A stretch of DNA of 64,000 nucleotides from Actinomycetota bacterium (GCA_005883215.1 VAYS01000009.1:1-64000); one strand, 5' to 3'. Counted from the first letter of the stretch, positions 1 to 8,312 are shown. Notes: a model not told the origin generated them from the letters alone. A program made the numbers and translations.

Positions 1-348
1 AAGGCCAAGGCCACATCCGTGGGGGTGCCCGTGGCCCAGTCGGGTCCCAACGGCCGCACCGCCGCGCGGGTGGCCCAGGCCTACATCCGCGCCGACGGCT
101 CCGGCAAGGGAGCACGCACGTGCAAGCTGGTGGCGGCCTCCGTGCGCGACCGCTTCGCCCACGCGCGGGGTGGGTGTGCCCGGGCGCTCACCCACCCACC
201 CGTCGATGTCGCCGCCCAGCAGGTCAACACGGTCCAGCTCAACGGATCGAGCGCCGTGGTGAACGTCGTCGTCGCCGGCGGGCCGACCCGCACGATCACC
301 CTCCTCAAGGAGGGCGGTGCGTGGCGCGTGTCAAACGGCGGCACCTAG
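1..348 (+). CDS. Secreted NTF2-like/lipoprotein domain protein (5' end missing)
   Basis: The frame is open from the first base, so the N-terminus lies outside the window; 115 residues are visible up to the TAG. The visible part has an AQAYIRA helix, a region with two cysteines (TCK... and GGCARAL), then beta-rich segments ending TITLLKEGGAWRVS. That ending is the usual finish of small NTF2-like (DUF4878-type) domains found in actinobacterial lipoproteins. A secretion signal would be upstream and cannot be checked. It is followed after 47 bases by the enoyl-CoA hydratase gene on the same strand. Function is unknown; the fold assignment is inferred from the pattern only. Confidence 0.6.
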   Translation, partial: KAKATSVGVPVAQSGPNGRTAARVAQAYIRADGSGKGARTCKLVAASVRDRFAHARGGCARALTHPPVDVAAQQVNTVQLNGSSAVVNVVVAGGPTRTITLLKEGGAWRVSNGGT

Positions 349-395
349 CGCGGCGCGGCTTGACGGCGCCGGGCCCGAGCCGGGAGGATCGGCCC

Positions 396-1184
396 GTGGC
401 CTACGAGACGATCCGCTACGAGACGCGCGGCGATGTCGCGCTGTTGACCCTCGATCGACCCGAGCGACTCAACGCCTGGACCCCGCAGATGGCGTCCGAG
501 CAGGCCGACGCGATCGGACGCGCCAACCGCGACGACTCGGTCGGCGCGATCGTGATGACCGGGGCCGGGCGCGGCTTCTGCGCCGGGGCGGACATGGAGC
601 AGACCTTCCAGACCCGCCTAGACGGGCGCGACCCCGGAGCCGACACGGCGGGGGGCTCGGGCGGGATGCCCCACGACGTCGACTGGGTGGGCATGCTGCG
701 GGAGTCCAAGCCGCTGATCGCCGCCGTCAATGGCGCCGCCGTCGGCATCGGCATGACGATGATCCTGTCCTGCGACATGATCGTGGCGTCCGAGCGCGCG
801 CGCTTCGGGATGCTGTTCATCAAGGTCGGGCTCGTTCCCGAGCTGGCCAGCACGCAGCTCCTGGTCCAGCGGGTGGGGCTCGGCCGGGCCAGCGAGATGT
901 GCCTAACCGGCCGGCTCTACGACGCCGCCGAGGCCTCGGCCATGGGATTGGTGGACCGGCTGGCGACGCCCGGTGACCTGCTGGACACGGCGCTGACCCT
1001 CGCCGGGGAGATCGCCGCCAACCCGGCTCCCCAGCTGCGCATGATCAAGCGGCTGCTGACCGAGAACGGCTGCGAGGTCGACCTGGCCGCGGTGCAGGAG
1101 CGCGAGAGCGAGCTGATCCGCGAGTGCTGGCGCAGCCCCGAGCACCGCCAGGCGGTCGCCGCCTTTTTGCAGCGCCGCGAGTGA
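396..1184 (+). CDS. Enoyl-CoA hydratase/isomerase family protein
   Basis: 262 residues, the normal length for crotonases. It hydrates or isomerises acyl-CoA thioesters in fatty-acid or aromatic catabolism in the cytoplasm. Visible family features are the N-terminal VALLTLDRPERLNAW block and the oxyanion-hole segment GAGRGFCAGADM. The second CoA-site block (AAVNGAAVGIGMTM) and the C-terminal helices with ERESELIRECWRSPEHRQAVAAF are also present. The GTG at 396 was chosen because GGGAGGA lies just upstream and the VAYETIRYE start matches the family; the open frame extends further 5' but overlaps the preceding gene. The substrate cannot be deduced. It lies directly outside the left border of the tRNA-Arg island. 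Confidence 0.9.
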   Translation: MAYETIRYETRGDVALLTLDRPERLNAWTPQMASEQADAIGRANRDDSVGAIVMTGAGRGFCAGADMEQTFQTRLDGRDPGADTAGGSGGMPHDVDWVGMLRESKPLIAAVNGAAVGIGMTMILSCDMIVASERARFGMLFIKVGLVPELASTQLLVQRVGLGRASEMCLTGRLYDAAEASAMGLVDRLATPGDLLDTALTLAGEIAANPAPQLRMIKRLLTENGCEVDLAAVQERESELIRECWRSPEHRQAVAAFLQRRE

Positions 1185-1215
1185 AGTAGGCAACCGGCAC
1201 CTTCCCCGCCCTGGG

Positions 1216-1263
1216 ACGAGCGCCCCGACCAGGATTCGAACCTGGGGCCTACTCCTTAGGAGG
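1216..1263. repeat. attL: 48-bp repeat, tRNA-Arg 3' fragment
   Basis: Identical over 48 bases to 13090-13137. It contains the T-arm and the 3' acceptor strand of tRNA-Arg in minus orientation, up to the 3' side of the anticodon stem, but no 5' half follows. This is the footprint left by site-specific integration into a tRNA 3' end. The stretch from 1264 to 1446 holds no gene that I can support and probably carries the promoter of the first cargo gene. Confidence 0.9.
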
Positions 1264-1446
1264 CACGGCGCGCGTCCGCGAGGGGTTATCCCGGACCACC
1301 GGGGTGCGCAGGGGCCTCGGTAGACAGTCGTACCAGAGTGCCACGATGACCACGGGCTACCGCTCGTGTGTTCCTCTACGGTTCCCCCGGCGTCAGCCAG
1401 TACTTAAGTCGTCGCCGTCCAGGGCGGGCTTCCATACCCTTGCAGG

Positions 1447-2213
1447 ATGAGTCAGCGCGATGCGGCGGGCGCCTCTCTACGGACTGCGCGCAATGCGGGC
1501 GCGGCACTCGCATTGTTAGGTGGGGGCGTACTAATCGGCTGGCTCGTGCTCGGCGGTGGGCGGGTGGCATCGCACACCCTGGATGTTGTGGTGGCGGTCG
1601 CCACGATCGCCACGGCGGTTGGAACCCTCGTGCTTGCAGTGGCTACCTACTACCTCGCTGCACAGACCCGCGAGGTCGTCAGTGTCTCGCGGCAGGAGTC
1701 GGAGGCGGCGCGTGAGGATCTCGCCGTGGCTCAGGCACAGGCAGACACTGCAAGCGCGGCGCTCGAAGCCCAAACGCAGCCATTTCTGACGGTGGGTGAC
1801 ACAAGCCCCAAGCACCTTGGTGCCGGTCACGCCCACGTCCGGAACGCTGGCAACGGCACTGCCATCGTCAGTGCTGTCAGGTTCATCGCGGACACCGGCA
1901 CGGTCTTTCCGGGAGCCGCTAAGCGGTGGTGCCTCCAACCGAGGGGACCGACGTGGTTGCGGCTCCAGATCCACAGGCCGCGGCGGAACTTGACTCGGAG
2001 AACGGCTTCTCCGTGGCCATTGGCTTCGCTGACGTTAGTGGCAGGGCGCGTGGCGCCGTGCGGCTCGACGTGAACAAGCGCACGATCTCCATGAGGGTAG
2101 GCGTCTACGCCCCCGAGGTTCGCCGCTGGGTGCGGCAAGTGCATTGGGCGGAGACACTTGACGCGGTCCGGGATAACCCCAAACTCGGTACGCAACCTTA
2201 CGATCCGGAGTAG
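1447..2213 (+). pseudogene. Two-TM coiled-coil membrane protein, apparently frameshifted
   Basis: From the ATG at 1447 the product has two hydrophobic helices (about residues 17-37 and 44-73). A coiled-coil stretch rich in E, A and Q follows (SRQESEAAREDLAVAQAQ), then a soluble beta-rich domain (FLTVGDTSPKHLGAGHAHVRNAGNG). After the codons near 1917 this frame turns into arginine-rich, unlikely sequence. A neighbouring frame continues plausibly from about 1922 (VPPTEGTDVVAAPDPQAAAE) to the TAG at 2213. One missing G near 1923-1929 would join the two. It is either a broken gene or a sequencing error. Alternatively the 208-residue frame ending at 2073 is the real product. The function is not recognised; the domain layout resembles another cargo protein at 5664-6371. 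Confidence 0.55.
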
Positions 2214-2302
2214 GGCCAGGCGGACGGGTCGAAGCCGGCCGTGCGCCTAGAGGCTCGGGAACAGATCATGAGCCGGTTGAACTCGCGTAACGGTTGCGTA
2301 GC

Positions 2303-3196
2303 ATGCGGCCCGAGGCGGCAAACGCAATGAGCGCGACGCTTCCCGTAGTTACCGGCCTGGGAGGAGCAGTGCTCGGCTTCGTCGGTGCCGGGGGCGTTCG
2401 GTGGCTCCTCGATCGCCGCCAGGAACTGGCTCGCGCCCAGGGGTTCGCGCGCGTTGTGCTCGACGAGCTTCGAGCAGGAGTCCGACGGCTCGACCCTGGA
2501 GTCGAGGGTGCGCATCCCGAAATCGCGCTGGCACAGCTCGCGACGGATGCCTGGTCAGCACATCGAGTAGAAATCGCAGGCGCTCTGCTGCCCGAGGAAT
2601 TCGTGGGGCTCGCCACGTCGTACCGGGCGATCGCCGCGCTCAACGCGCAGCTGCTGATGGCTTCCGAACTCGGCTCGGCGCCGCCCTCTGCCGTGCCGGT
2701 TGTTCCGCAGGCCATTCAGGAGGCTCGTTCGTTGACACTGAGCATCGTGACCAGCCTGGCGATCCCGTCGATTGAATGGCTGGCGGAGGGGAAGGTGTCT
2801 CCGTGGCGCAGGCGCCGAGCCAAGTTCGTGATGACCCCGCCCCCCGGACTCCGGTGTCGGTGTGGCCATCGCTGGGACCACCACAGATGGAGTTGGGAAT
2901 CTCGCGGGTGGTGGCGGGTCCGCTGGCGAACATACGAGGTCCGCACAATGGCCCATGAGTGCAACGTCACAGGCTGCGAGTGCTCATGGTTCCGCGAGCC
3001 TGGCGCCCATCATCTCCCGCGCGTCGTACAGATTCGCGGGGCTGGACGACAGGCACCCCACATGCCCATCCGTCACGACGAAGACGCGGGGGGCGCGGAC
3101 CCGCGGAACCCTGCTACGGCGCAGCCCGGAGCTTCGGTGTCCCCGGAGGAGCACGACGCTATGCGCTCCGAGGGGCCTCCTATGGCCAACTGCTGA
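2303..3196 (+). CDS. Membrane-anchored protein with Cys/His-rich C-terminal domain
   Basis: About 297 residues from the ATG at 2303; an in-frame ATG at 2327 gives MSATLPVVTG and is an equally good start. Residues near the N-terminus form one hydrophobic segment (GLGGAVLGFVGAGGVRWLL), followed by a basic turn and a long helical domain. The C-terminal third contains C-x-C-x-H, two more tryptophan-rich stretches and then C-x4-C-x-C, suggesting a metal-binding module (CRCGHRWDHH, CNVTGCECSWF). The 3' end overlaps the convergent HEPN gene by 17 bases. I do not recognise the family. It lies between the frameshifted two-TM gene and the ApeA-like gene in the island cargo. Confidence 0.65.
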   Translation: MRPEAANAMSATLPVVTGLGGAVLGFVGAGGVRWLLDRRQELARAQGFARVVLDELRAGVRRLDPGVEGAHPEIALAQLATDAWSAHRVEIAGALLPEEFVGLATSYRAIAALNAQLLMASELGSAPPSAVPVVPQAIQEARSLTLSIVTSLAIPSIEWLAEGKVSPWRRRRAKFVMTPPPGLRCRCGHRWDHHRWSWESRGWWRVRWRTYEVRTMAHECNVTGCECSWFREPGAHHLPRVVQIRGAGRQAPHMPIRHDEDAGGADPRNPATAQPGASVSPEEHDAMRSEGPPMANC

Positions 3197-4562
3197 CGAG
3201 CCGCATCCCGCTGGCGATGTTGTTGGCAACGGTCCTCTCGTCCAAGCCAATATCGAGCATCAGGTTCGCCCGGAGGACTAGCTCGACACGGTGAACGAGG
3301 CGCACCAAGTCCTCGCCCGCCTGGACGTGAGCGGCTCGTGTGCCGAGGTGAGCGAACCAGTTACGTGTCTGTGAGATCTGCTGTCCGAATGCCTCAGCGT
3401 CGAGGGGCCACTGATCCAGGGCGCCCACGGCCCGTCTGGCCAGCCACGCGGCACGTTCGCGGAGGGTCTGTGAATTGGCGTGCAATAGAGCCTCGCGATA
3501 AACGCGGCGGTGCTCTGCATCTGGAATCTGAGCGAGCATGTCTTTCGTCTCGGCCTCACAAATTCCGGTCTCCAGTGGAGGTTCATCGTGCAGCGCGCGG
3601 TGGTAGCCCTCAGCGAATCCTGCGAGGTTCATCAGGCGGTTCTCCAGGGGCAGGTCAGTTCGCTCCAATGTCGCGAAGAAAAGAGGCCAGACCGGGCCGA
3701 GCTGGTCGCGCAGCGAGAACCATTCGACAATCGTTGCCGAGGGGTCGGGCACCGCCCCAAGGTTCAGCATGAGCGCGTAGTACGAGGCAGAGGTCTTGGG
3801 TACCGCCTCGACGGGGGGCCGCCGGACTACTTCGATCTCGGCAGCGTGCTGGGCCCATGAATCCTCGGGGGCGATGCGTGAGAGATCGGCTACACGCAGC
3901 GACTCAATCCAGGATGGCTCGGCCGTGGCAAACATCACGAGATCGCGCAGCGGACCGGCGTAGCGCTGGTCGAACTCGGCCAGCGGAACGGGCCCTGCCT
4001 CCAGCTTGATGTGAGCGGCCGCACCCAGGGTGACGGATGACGTGTGGCGTGCGATGGACTCGCCGGCGCCAACGTGAAGCGTCAAGCTCGCCAACGGGAG
4101 CGCCACGGAGAGCGCATCGTGGGCATCTGCCGTGGCCGAGATTGCGAAGAGCGGGGGGCTGTCGACCACGCCGCCAGTGACCGCTTCGAGCAGGCCCTGG
4201 ACCTCCAGCCGGGCCTCGGTGACTGAAACCTCATCGGTGGATGCCACATGTGCCCTACGCACGAGGGTTGTGCCTAGGACATCGACCGTGTTGCCCCGTC
4301 TGTTGCCGTGATATCGGTGCCCGCCGGTGACCCACGCATCGAGGAGAGAGAACGGCACTCCGCCGAGGGACTCGCCGTGTAGGGCGGCCAACCGTTCGGG
4401 ACTCTCAAGCCGGTTGCGACCTCCCAGTGGTGTGTCGAGAAGGTGCGCCCCGGGGCCCCGCCTCGGGTGGTAGTCCAGCCGCCCATAGCTGACCTCCGAC
4501 CCTCCATGTAGCCAGAAGCGGCATTCCTCGTGCCAAGGCTCGCTTGCGAGGTGGGTCGTCAC
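3180..4562 (-). CDS. ApeA-like HEPN-domain protein, probable anti-phage defence
   Basis: 460 residues. The C-terminal 150 residues match the ApeA-like HEPN pattern. That means a helical domain holding R-N-W-F-A-H (the R-x4-H catalytic motif of HEPN ribonucleases) after SQT, then a helix ending in LRANLMLDIGLDE. The N-terminal 300 residues are beta-rich (HGGSEVSYGRLDYHP...), as in the ApeA N-terminal domain. The family is known from single-gene defence: HEPN nucleases that cut RNA and stop growth of the infected cell. Its start is GTG at 4562; 96 bases separate it from the end of the 308-aa gene upstream on the same strand, so the two may be one operon. The assignment rests on motif recognition; the trigger sensed by this protein is unknown. 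Confidence 0.75.
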   Translation of the reverse strand: MTTHLASEPWHEECRFWLHGGSEVSYGRLDYHPRRGPGAHLLDTPLGGRNRLESPERLAALHGESLGGVPFSLLDAWVTGGHRYHGNRRGNTVDVLGTTLVRRAHVASTDEVSVTEARLEVQGLLEAVTGGVVDSPPLFAISATADAHDALSVALPLASLTLHVGAGESIARHTSSVTLGAAAHIKLEAGPVPLAEFDQRYAGPLRDLVMFATAEPSWIESLRVADLSRIAPEDSWAQHAAEIEVVRRPPVEAVPKTSASYYALMLNLGAVPDPSATIVEWFSLRDQLGPVWPLFFATLERTDLPLENRLMNLAGFAEGYHRALHDEPPLETGICEAETKDMLAQIPDAEHRRVYREALLHANSQTLRERAAWLARRAVGALDQWPLDAEAFGQQISQTRNWFAHLGTRAAHVQAGEDLVRLVHRVELVLRANLMLDIGLDERTVANNIASGMRLVSSWP

Positions 4563-4658
4563 GCCATCGGAGCCTAGAAGCGCGCGTGCCGACGCCCACC
4601 ACCAAGGCCGGCTTCGAGTCAGGTTGACACTCCGCTGGGCCGATTCGACAGGCGGGGG

Positions 4659-5585
4659 CTAGTCGTCCCCTAGGTTGAGCCAGTCCAGCTCCTTCCAATC
4701 AAACGGCTGAACCCGACCCGTATCGCCGAACTCCCTTAGGCGGCGTTCCACGGCACTCCTCCGCTGTTCAGCGGTGCCCTGCTGGTATCCGGTGTTGAGG
4801 ATTAGCTTTCCCAGCACGCGCAGCAGCTCTGCCTCCGGATCTGCTGATGGGCGCCAGGTGCCGTCAGGACTCTCGGCGAAGCCAAATACCCAGAGGACCG
4901 CTTTCGTCTCTTCCGGGCTAAGGCCAAGCACTCGCGCGAGCTGCTCGGGCCTCCAGGAACCATCAGCGAGCCACCTGTCAAAAGCGAAAGGATCCGCGCC
5001 GCGGCGACGCCAGGTCGCGCTTCCCGTCCGGAGCCCGGAGTGCGCCGGCCCGAGCCGTTGAGCGAAGTAGTGCAAGACCCCGGCGGCTCCGCCAAAGGCC
5101 GCGAGATACTCCGCCACTTGCTTAGCGGTCTCCAGTGCATCTAGGAAGAACTGCCAATCAGGGAGAACTCCGTCTCCGAGCGGGGGCTGGTATCCGAAGT
5201 AGAGGCGCCGTCGATCACCGTGGAGTGCGCCTGCGTCTACGGTTCTGACGATCTCGCGGTAGCGAACCTTGGACGCCGGAGCTGTCCACGAGAGGAGACC
5301 ATCCTCAGCTACGACCGCCATGAGCGAGCTGATGGCGATCTGGGCCCCCTCGTCCTCGGGACGCCAGAAGCCGAACAAAGACGGAGGTCTCTTGCGCGAC
5401 TCGCGGCCGAAGCCGAGGTGGTCGGCTGCTCGCTGGGCGATATCGGCGAGTCGGTCACGTGGGCGTGCCGCGACCTCCACCCTGGGCCGTGAGGCGTAGG
5501 GCATAGCCAGAAACCGCGGCGAGAGGATGTCTTCCGTGATGCGCCTAGGATCTCCAACCGCGATGGCTTCGATTGGTTCGGTCAT
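4659..5585 (-). CDS. Unknown 308-aa protein upstream of the HEPN gene
   Basis: The start was set at the ATG at 5585, preceded on the minus strand by GAGGAGAG at good spacing; the open frame extends further but without supporting features. The product (MTEPIEAIAV...) is soluble, with no membrane helix or signal. Its N-terminal half is beta-rich (SLMAVVAEDGLLSWTAP, RRLYFGYQPPLGDGVLPDWQ). A helical linker and two similar short tails follow (DGSWRPEQLARVLGLSPEETKAVLWVFGFAESPDGTWRPS), in which SWRPE/TWRPS looks like a repeated element. I do not recognise the family. Its place 5' of the ApeA-like gene on the same strand makes it a candidate partner, such as a sensor or regulator, but this is inference. 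Confidence 0.65.
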   Translation of the reverse strand: MTEPIEAIAVGDPRRITEDILSPRFLAMPYASRPRVEVAARPRDRLADIAQRAADHLGFGRESRKRPPSLFGFWRPEDEGAQIAISSLMAVVAEDGLLSWTAPASKVRYREIVRTVDAGALHGDRRRLYFGYQPPLGDGVLPDWQFFLDALETAKQVAEYLAAFGGAAGVLHYFAQRLGPAHSGLRTGSATWRRRGADPFAFDRWLADGSWRPEQLARVLGLSPEETKAVLWVFGFAESPDGTWRPSADPEAELLRVLGKLILNTGYQQGTAEQRRSAVERRLREFGDTGRVQPFDWKELDWLNLGDD

Positions 5586-5663
5586 CGCTCTCCTCGTTCG
5601 GTCGGTGACGACACATAGCTTGGTCGATCGAGGCCCACGCCCAGGGGCTAAGGTGTCGCTGCG

Positions 5664-6371
5664 TTGGACCAGCTGGCTGTCACCACGGTGAAGTTTGCCG
5701 GCCCGGTCACGGTCAGGTGCTCGAACTGCTCGGGGGGATCGGACGCGCTGGCCTTGGCCGCACTTGTCGTGGCCGTCGTCGGCACAGGCGCGACCATCCT
5801 GCTGGTTCTGTGGACTCGGACTGAGCATCGCGAGTTCCTGCGAAGGCTTCGTGCCCGCGCGCGACTCCGCGTGACTCTCGAGCCGCTCCGGGTCAGCCAG
5901 GCACCGGACCAGACAGATCCGCTTGCGATCATGGCGCCGCCGCACGTCTCGTTTGAACTGCTCCTACAAGTGGGCGTGGCGAACGACGGCGATGGCCCAG
6001 CCGGCCACACCGCACTGAATGTGCTCGTGCCCCAGGCCACGTCTGGACTCACTTGGTGCAACGCCGACGGCGGCGTTTCTAGCCCTTACAAGCCGGCTCT
6101 ACATACGGCTGAAACGCTTACGAACGAGAACGGCGCCGCGGTGCCTGCGATGTGGATCAATCAGGTGCTCCCCCGGGTAAGCACCCGCACGCCCGTTCTC
6201 GTGCACTTCAAGATTGGCGTCGCTCAGTACACACGCCGCATCCCGATCAGGGTCAAGGCCCAGTGCGATGAGGATGAGAGGTTCGAGGAGGTTGCCGAGT
6301 TCGATGTAAAGGTGCACGACGACGCGCCCCCATACGCTCTACGCAGCTCAGCGCCTCCGCCACCGATCTAG
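5664..6371 (+). CDS. Single-pass membrane protein with beta-rich cytoplasmic/extracellular domain
   Basis: 235 residues from a TTG at 5664; downstream GTG codons are alternatives and the start is uncertain. A short N-terminal head contains two close cysteines (VRCSNCSGG). One hydrophobic helix follows (about residues 29-50), then a basic stop-transfer stretch (REFLRRLRARARLRV) and an immunoglobulin-like beta domain. This domain has paired strands typical of CARDB/Ig-like folds (VSFELLLQVGVANDGDGPAG, IPIRVKAQCDEDERFEEV). The gene diverges from the 308-aa gene with 78 bases between them. The family is not recognised. Its design, a TM helix plus a domain built around 'VxNxGxG', is similar to the frameshifted protein at 1447. 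Confidence 0.55.
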   Translation: MDQLAVTTVKFAGPVTVRCSNCSGGSDALALAALVVAVVGTGATILLVLWTRTEHREFLRRLRARARLRVTLEPLRVSQAPDQTDPLAIMAPPHVSFELLLQVGVANDGDGPAGHTALNVLVPQATSGLTWCNADGGVSSPYKPALHTAETLTNENGAAVPAMWINQVLPRVSTRTPVLVHFKIGVAQYTRRIPIRVKAQCDEDERFEEVAEFDVKVHDDAPPYALRSSAPPPPI

Positions 6372-6470
6372 CCAAGCACCGCGACCCCGCGGGAGGCGTT
6401 GGCCGACTGGGAGCCGCTATCACACTCCCTAAACCCGCCCGGGGTCGGCCGAGCGCTGGCACTAAGGCCC

Positions 6471-6686
6471 TCAATACAGGCCGGTAAGGAGATCGCCTGG
6501 CGGTACTTCGAGGGCCCTGATCAGACGTAGCAGCGTCGTCAGTCTGATCTCCCTGGCACCTCGCTCAACTCGACTTACTTGCACCACCGCCAAGCCGGTG
6601 CGTTCAGAGAGGTCCTCCTGCGTCCAGCCTTTGGCCTGACGAGCGGCGCGCACGTTGCCGCCGAAGATCGCGAGCGCGTCCTGCAC
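6471..6686 (-). CDS. XRE-family HTH transcriptional regulator
   Basis: 71 residues from a GTG at 6686. The open frame is longer, but the extra N-terminus is proline- and arginine-rich noise. The HTH is complete: NVRAARQAKGWTQEDLSERTG, LAVVQVSRVERGARE and LTTLLRLIRALEVPPGDLL, the classic Cro/C1 layout. Such small repressors often control the cargo or excision of mobile elements. It faces away from the lipoprotein gene at 6751, so it may regulate that gene, itself, or the 5664 gene with which it converges. Its target sites are not identified. Confidence 0.7.
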   Translation of the reverse strand: MQDALAIFGGNVRAARQAKGWTQEDLSERTGLAVVQVSRVERGAREIRLTTLLRLIRALEVPPGDLLTGLY

Positions 6687-6750
6687 GGCCCGCCATCCTC
6701 GGGCGGCTAGACCATAGAGGCCAGAACCAAAGCGGTAAGGTCGGACGCCT

Positions 6751-7167
6751 ATGCACGTGCCGCGCCCCGCACAGCTCGCCGGCGGCTTGGCCGTCGCAGC
6801 AGCTCTGGTCAACGGTGGGTGTGGCGGTAGCGGCGCTGCTCGGCACTCGGCTTCAGATCCGGCGGAGGTCTCTAGAGCGGAGTCGATGGTCCACGCGCGA
6901 GTTGACGCAGCGCTCAGTGCCTCCCGCACCCAGTATCCGAACGACGCTCAGGTCTACCCGTCGGGGGGTGCGAACTGCCGTCCGTTCTCGTCGGCGCAGC
7001 TTGACTGCACGCAGGTGGTCCGGGACCTCAGCGATCCTTGGACCGGAACTTCGATGTGGAGGGCCACAGTGGATCCCTCCTCCGGCGCGGTCACCATCGT
7101 TGAGCATGGTGGCGCCACGTTGGAGGAGATGCTCAATCAGCGCAGCGCCGTGATCGGCGGGCGCTGA
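6751..7167 (+). CDS. Putative secreted protein/lipoprotein
   Basis: 138 residues from the ATG at 6751. The N-terminus has a short hydrophobic stretch (LAGGLAVAAALVNGGCGGSG) that resembles a lipoprotein signal with Cys about 24. The -3 residue is Asn rather than the usual Leu, so lipidation is uncertain. The mature part has two cysteines (GANCRPF and LDCTQVV) that could form a disulfide, and a tail with beta strands (TSMWRATVDPSSGAVTIVEH). It is a hypothetical protein with no recognised family. It is followed 29 bases later by the zinc-ribbon gene on the same strand, probably in one transcript. Confidence 0.5.
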   Translation: MHVPRPAQLAGGLAVAAALVNGGCGGSGAARHSASDPAEVSRAESMVHARVDAALSASRTQYPNDAQVYPSGGANCRPFSSAQLDCTQVVRDLSDPWTGTSMWRATVDPSSGAVTIVEHGGATLEEMLNQRSAVIGGR

Positions 7168-7196
7168 GCACGAGGGCAGAAACGGAGGCGGTCGAG

Positions 7197-7529
7197 TTGG
7201 GCACCAAGACGCGGGGAGGGATGTGGTGTGACTTCTGCCGGGTGCCGGTGGCCGGCGAGAAGGCGACGCACCGGCTTCGAGGAGCAGTGGTGGCGTCGAC
7301 ACTAATCGGTACGGCCGGGCTGAGCGGTCTGGCGGCCAGGTCGGACGCCTATCACTGCCCGCGGTGCGGGCAGCCGGTGCGGCACGCTCGCCCTGAGGAT
7401 TTCGCCTGGCTTGCGGCGGCCCAGCAGGACGCGCTGCGGCAAGCCGATACGCAACAGCCCGAGCCCCAGGGCGCCTTGACAGACGAAGAATTCGCAGCGG
7501 CCAAAGCCAGACTCATCAGCGAGGCTTAG
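7197..7529 (+). CDS. Zinc-ribbon membrane protein with SHOCT tail
   Basis: 110 residues from a TTG at 7197. Two CxxC pairs (CDFC near residue 11 and CPRC near residue 54) flank a hydrophobic segment (VVASTLIGTAGLSGLAA), giving a small split zinc ribbon that may be membrane-associated. The end, GALTDEEFAAAKARLI, is a good match to the SHOCT motif, a short C-terminal oligomerisation helix common in actinobacterial and phage-encoded small proteins. Function is unknown. It lies in a run of plus-strand cargo genes with the putative lipoprotein upstream and an HTH protein downstream. Confidence 0.6.
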   Translation: MGTKTRGGMWCDFCRVPVAGEKATHRLRGAVVASTLIGTAGLSGLAARSDAYHCPRCGQPVRHARPEDFAWLAAAQQDALRQADTQQPEPQGALTDEEFAAAKARLISEA

Positions 7530-7559
7530 GCGTTCCCCTCGCATAGGAGCTGCGCGCGC

Positions 7560-8303
7560 TTGCCGCGTGGTTTGGACGAGCAGGTCGCCTTACGCTCACG
7601 GAATGAGCGCGCGGACATCCAAACGTCCTCGGCTGGGGTGATCCGGACGGCGACGAAACGCGGACTCGCGACCCGGGCCAGGCCAGCATCGAAGAAGCGG
7701 GCTACGCCTTCGGCATCGAAGAAGGGGGAGGAGACGGCTGAACGAGCGAAGCGGGCGGGCGCGACCGGACGGCGCATCACGATGGGTCAGCGTCGCTTGC
7801 GCGACTCGGCGATCATCGCGCGGGCGGCCGCCGGGTGGACACACAAGATGATTGCAGAGGAGTTCGAGCTGACGGACCGCCAGGTACGGCGGATCTTGAA
7901 TGAGCGGGGCTCGCTTCCGTCCGGACTCGACGAGAGGCCCCTGGATCTCATCGAGGATCTAGCGAGAGGCCTTCGTGCTTCGATCGCCGACTTCGAGGCA
8001 ATGGCCTACGACAACTCGGATCGCAATCCGAACGCCGCATTGGGCGCCAAGAAGGCAGCCGCGGAAGCGCGGTGGAACCTCGCGGTGCTGCTTCGCTCGC
8101 TCGGGAAATTGCCGGATGACCTGTCGTCGTTTCGATCGGAGGCGGAGATCGCCCAGGTGGCCCAGGCTATGGTCGACAAGCTCCAAGATGTGGTGCGAAA
8201 GGAGGCGACCCCGGCAGACGCGCTGGAGTTCTTCTGCGGGCTTGTCCTCCCCAAAGACCAGATTCAGCACGACAGAGCTTCGAGACGATCTACGACGGCC
8301 TAG
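7560..8303 (+). CDS. Helix-turn-helix DNA-binding protein of the island
   Basis: 247 residues if started at the TTG at 7560; an in-frame ATG at 7782 (MGQRRLRDS) would drop a basic, low-complexity leader and still keep the HTH. The recognisable part is a homeodomain-like HTH, RDSAIIARAAAGWTHKMIAEE followed by FELTDRQVRRILNERG, like the DNA-binding domains of resolvase- or transposase-type proteins and terminase small subunits. The rest is helical (ALGAKKAAAEARWNLAVLLRSLGKLP). No catalytic residues of a recombinase are seen. It may be a regulator or a DNA-packaging small-subunit-like protein. The second idea is weak because no large terminase is present. Confidence 0.6.
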   Translation: MPRGLDEQVALRSRNERADIQTSSAGVIRTATKRGLATRARPASKKRATPSASKKGEETAERAKRAGATGRRITMGQRRLRDSAIIARAAAGWTHKMIAEEFELTDRQVRRILNERGSLPSGLDERPLDLIEDLARGLRASIADFEAMAYDNSDRNPNAALGAKKAAAEARWNLAVLLRSLGKLPDDLSSFRSEAEIAQVAQAMVDKLQDVVRKEATPADALEFFCGLVLPKDQIQHDRASRRSTTA

Positions 8304-8312
8304 CATGGATGT

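Noticed and set aside
1222-1263. A second tRNA-Arg gene at the left border
   Set aside because: Only the 3' half is present; no D-arm or 5' acceptor strand follows, so it is the attL fragment.
7560-8303. Terminase small subunit, making the island a prophage
   Set aside because: The HTH could fit, but no large terminase, portal, capsid or tail gene is present in the element.
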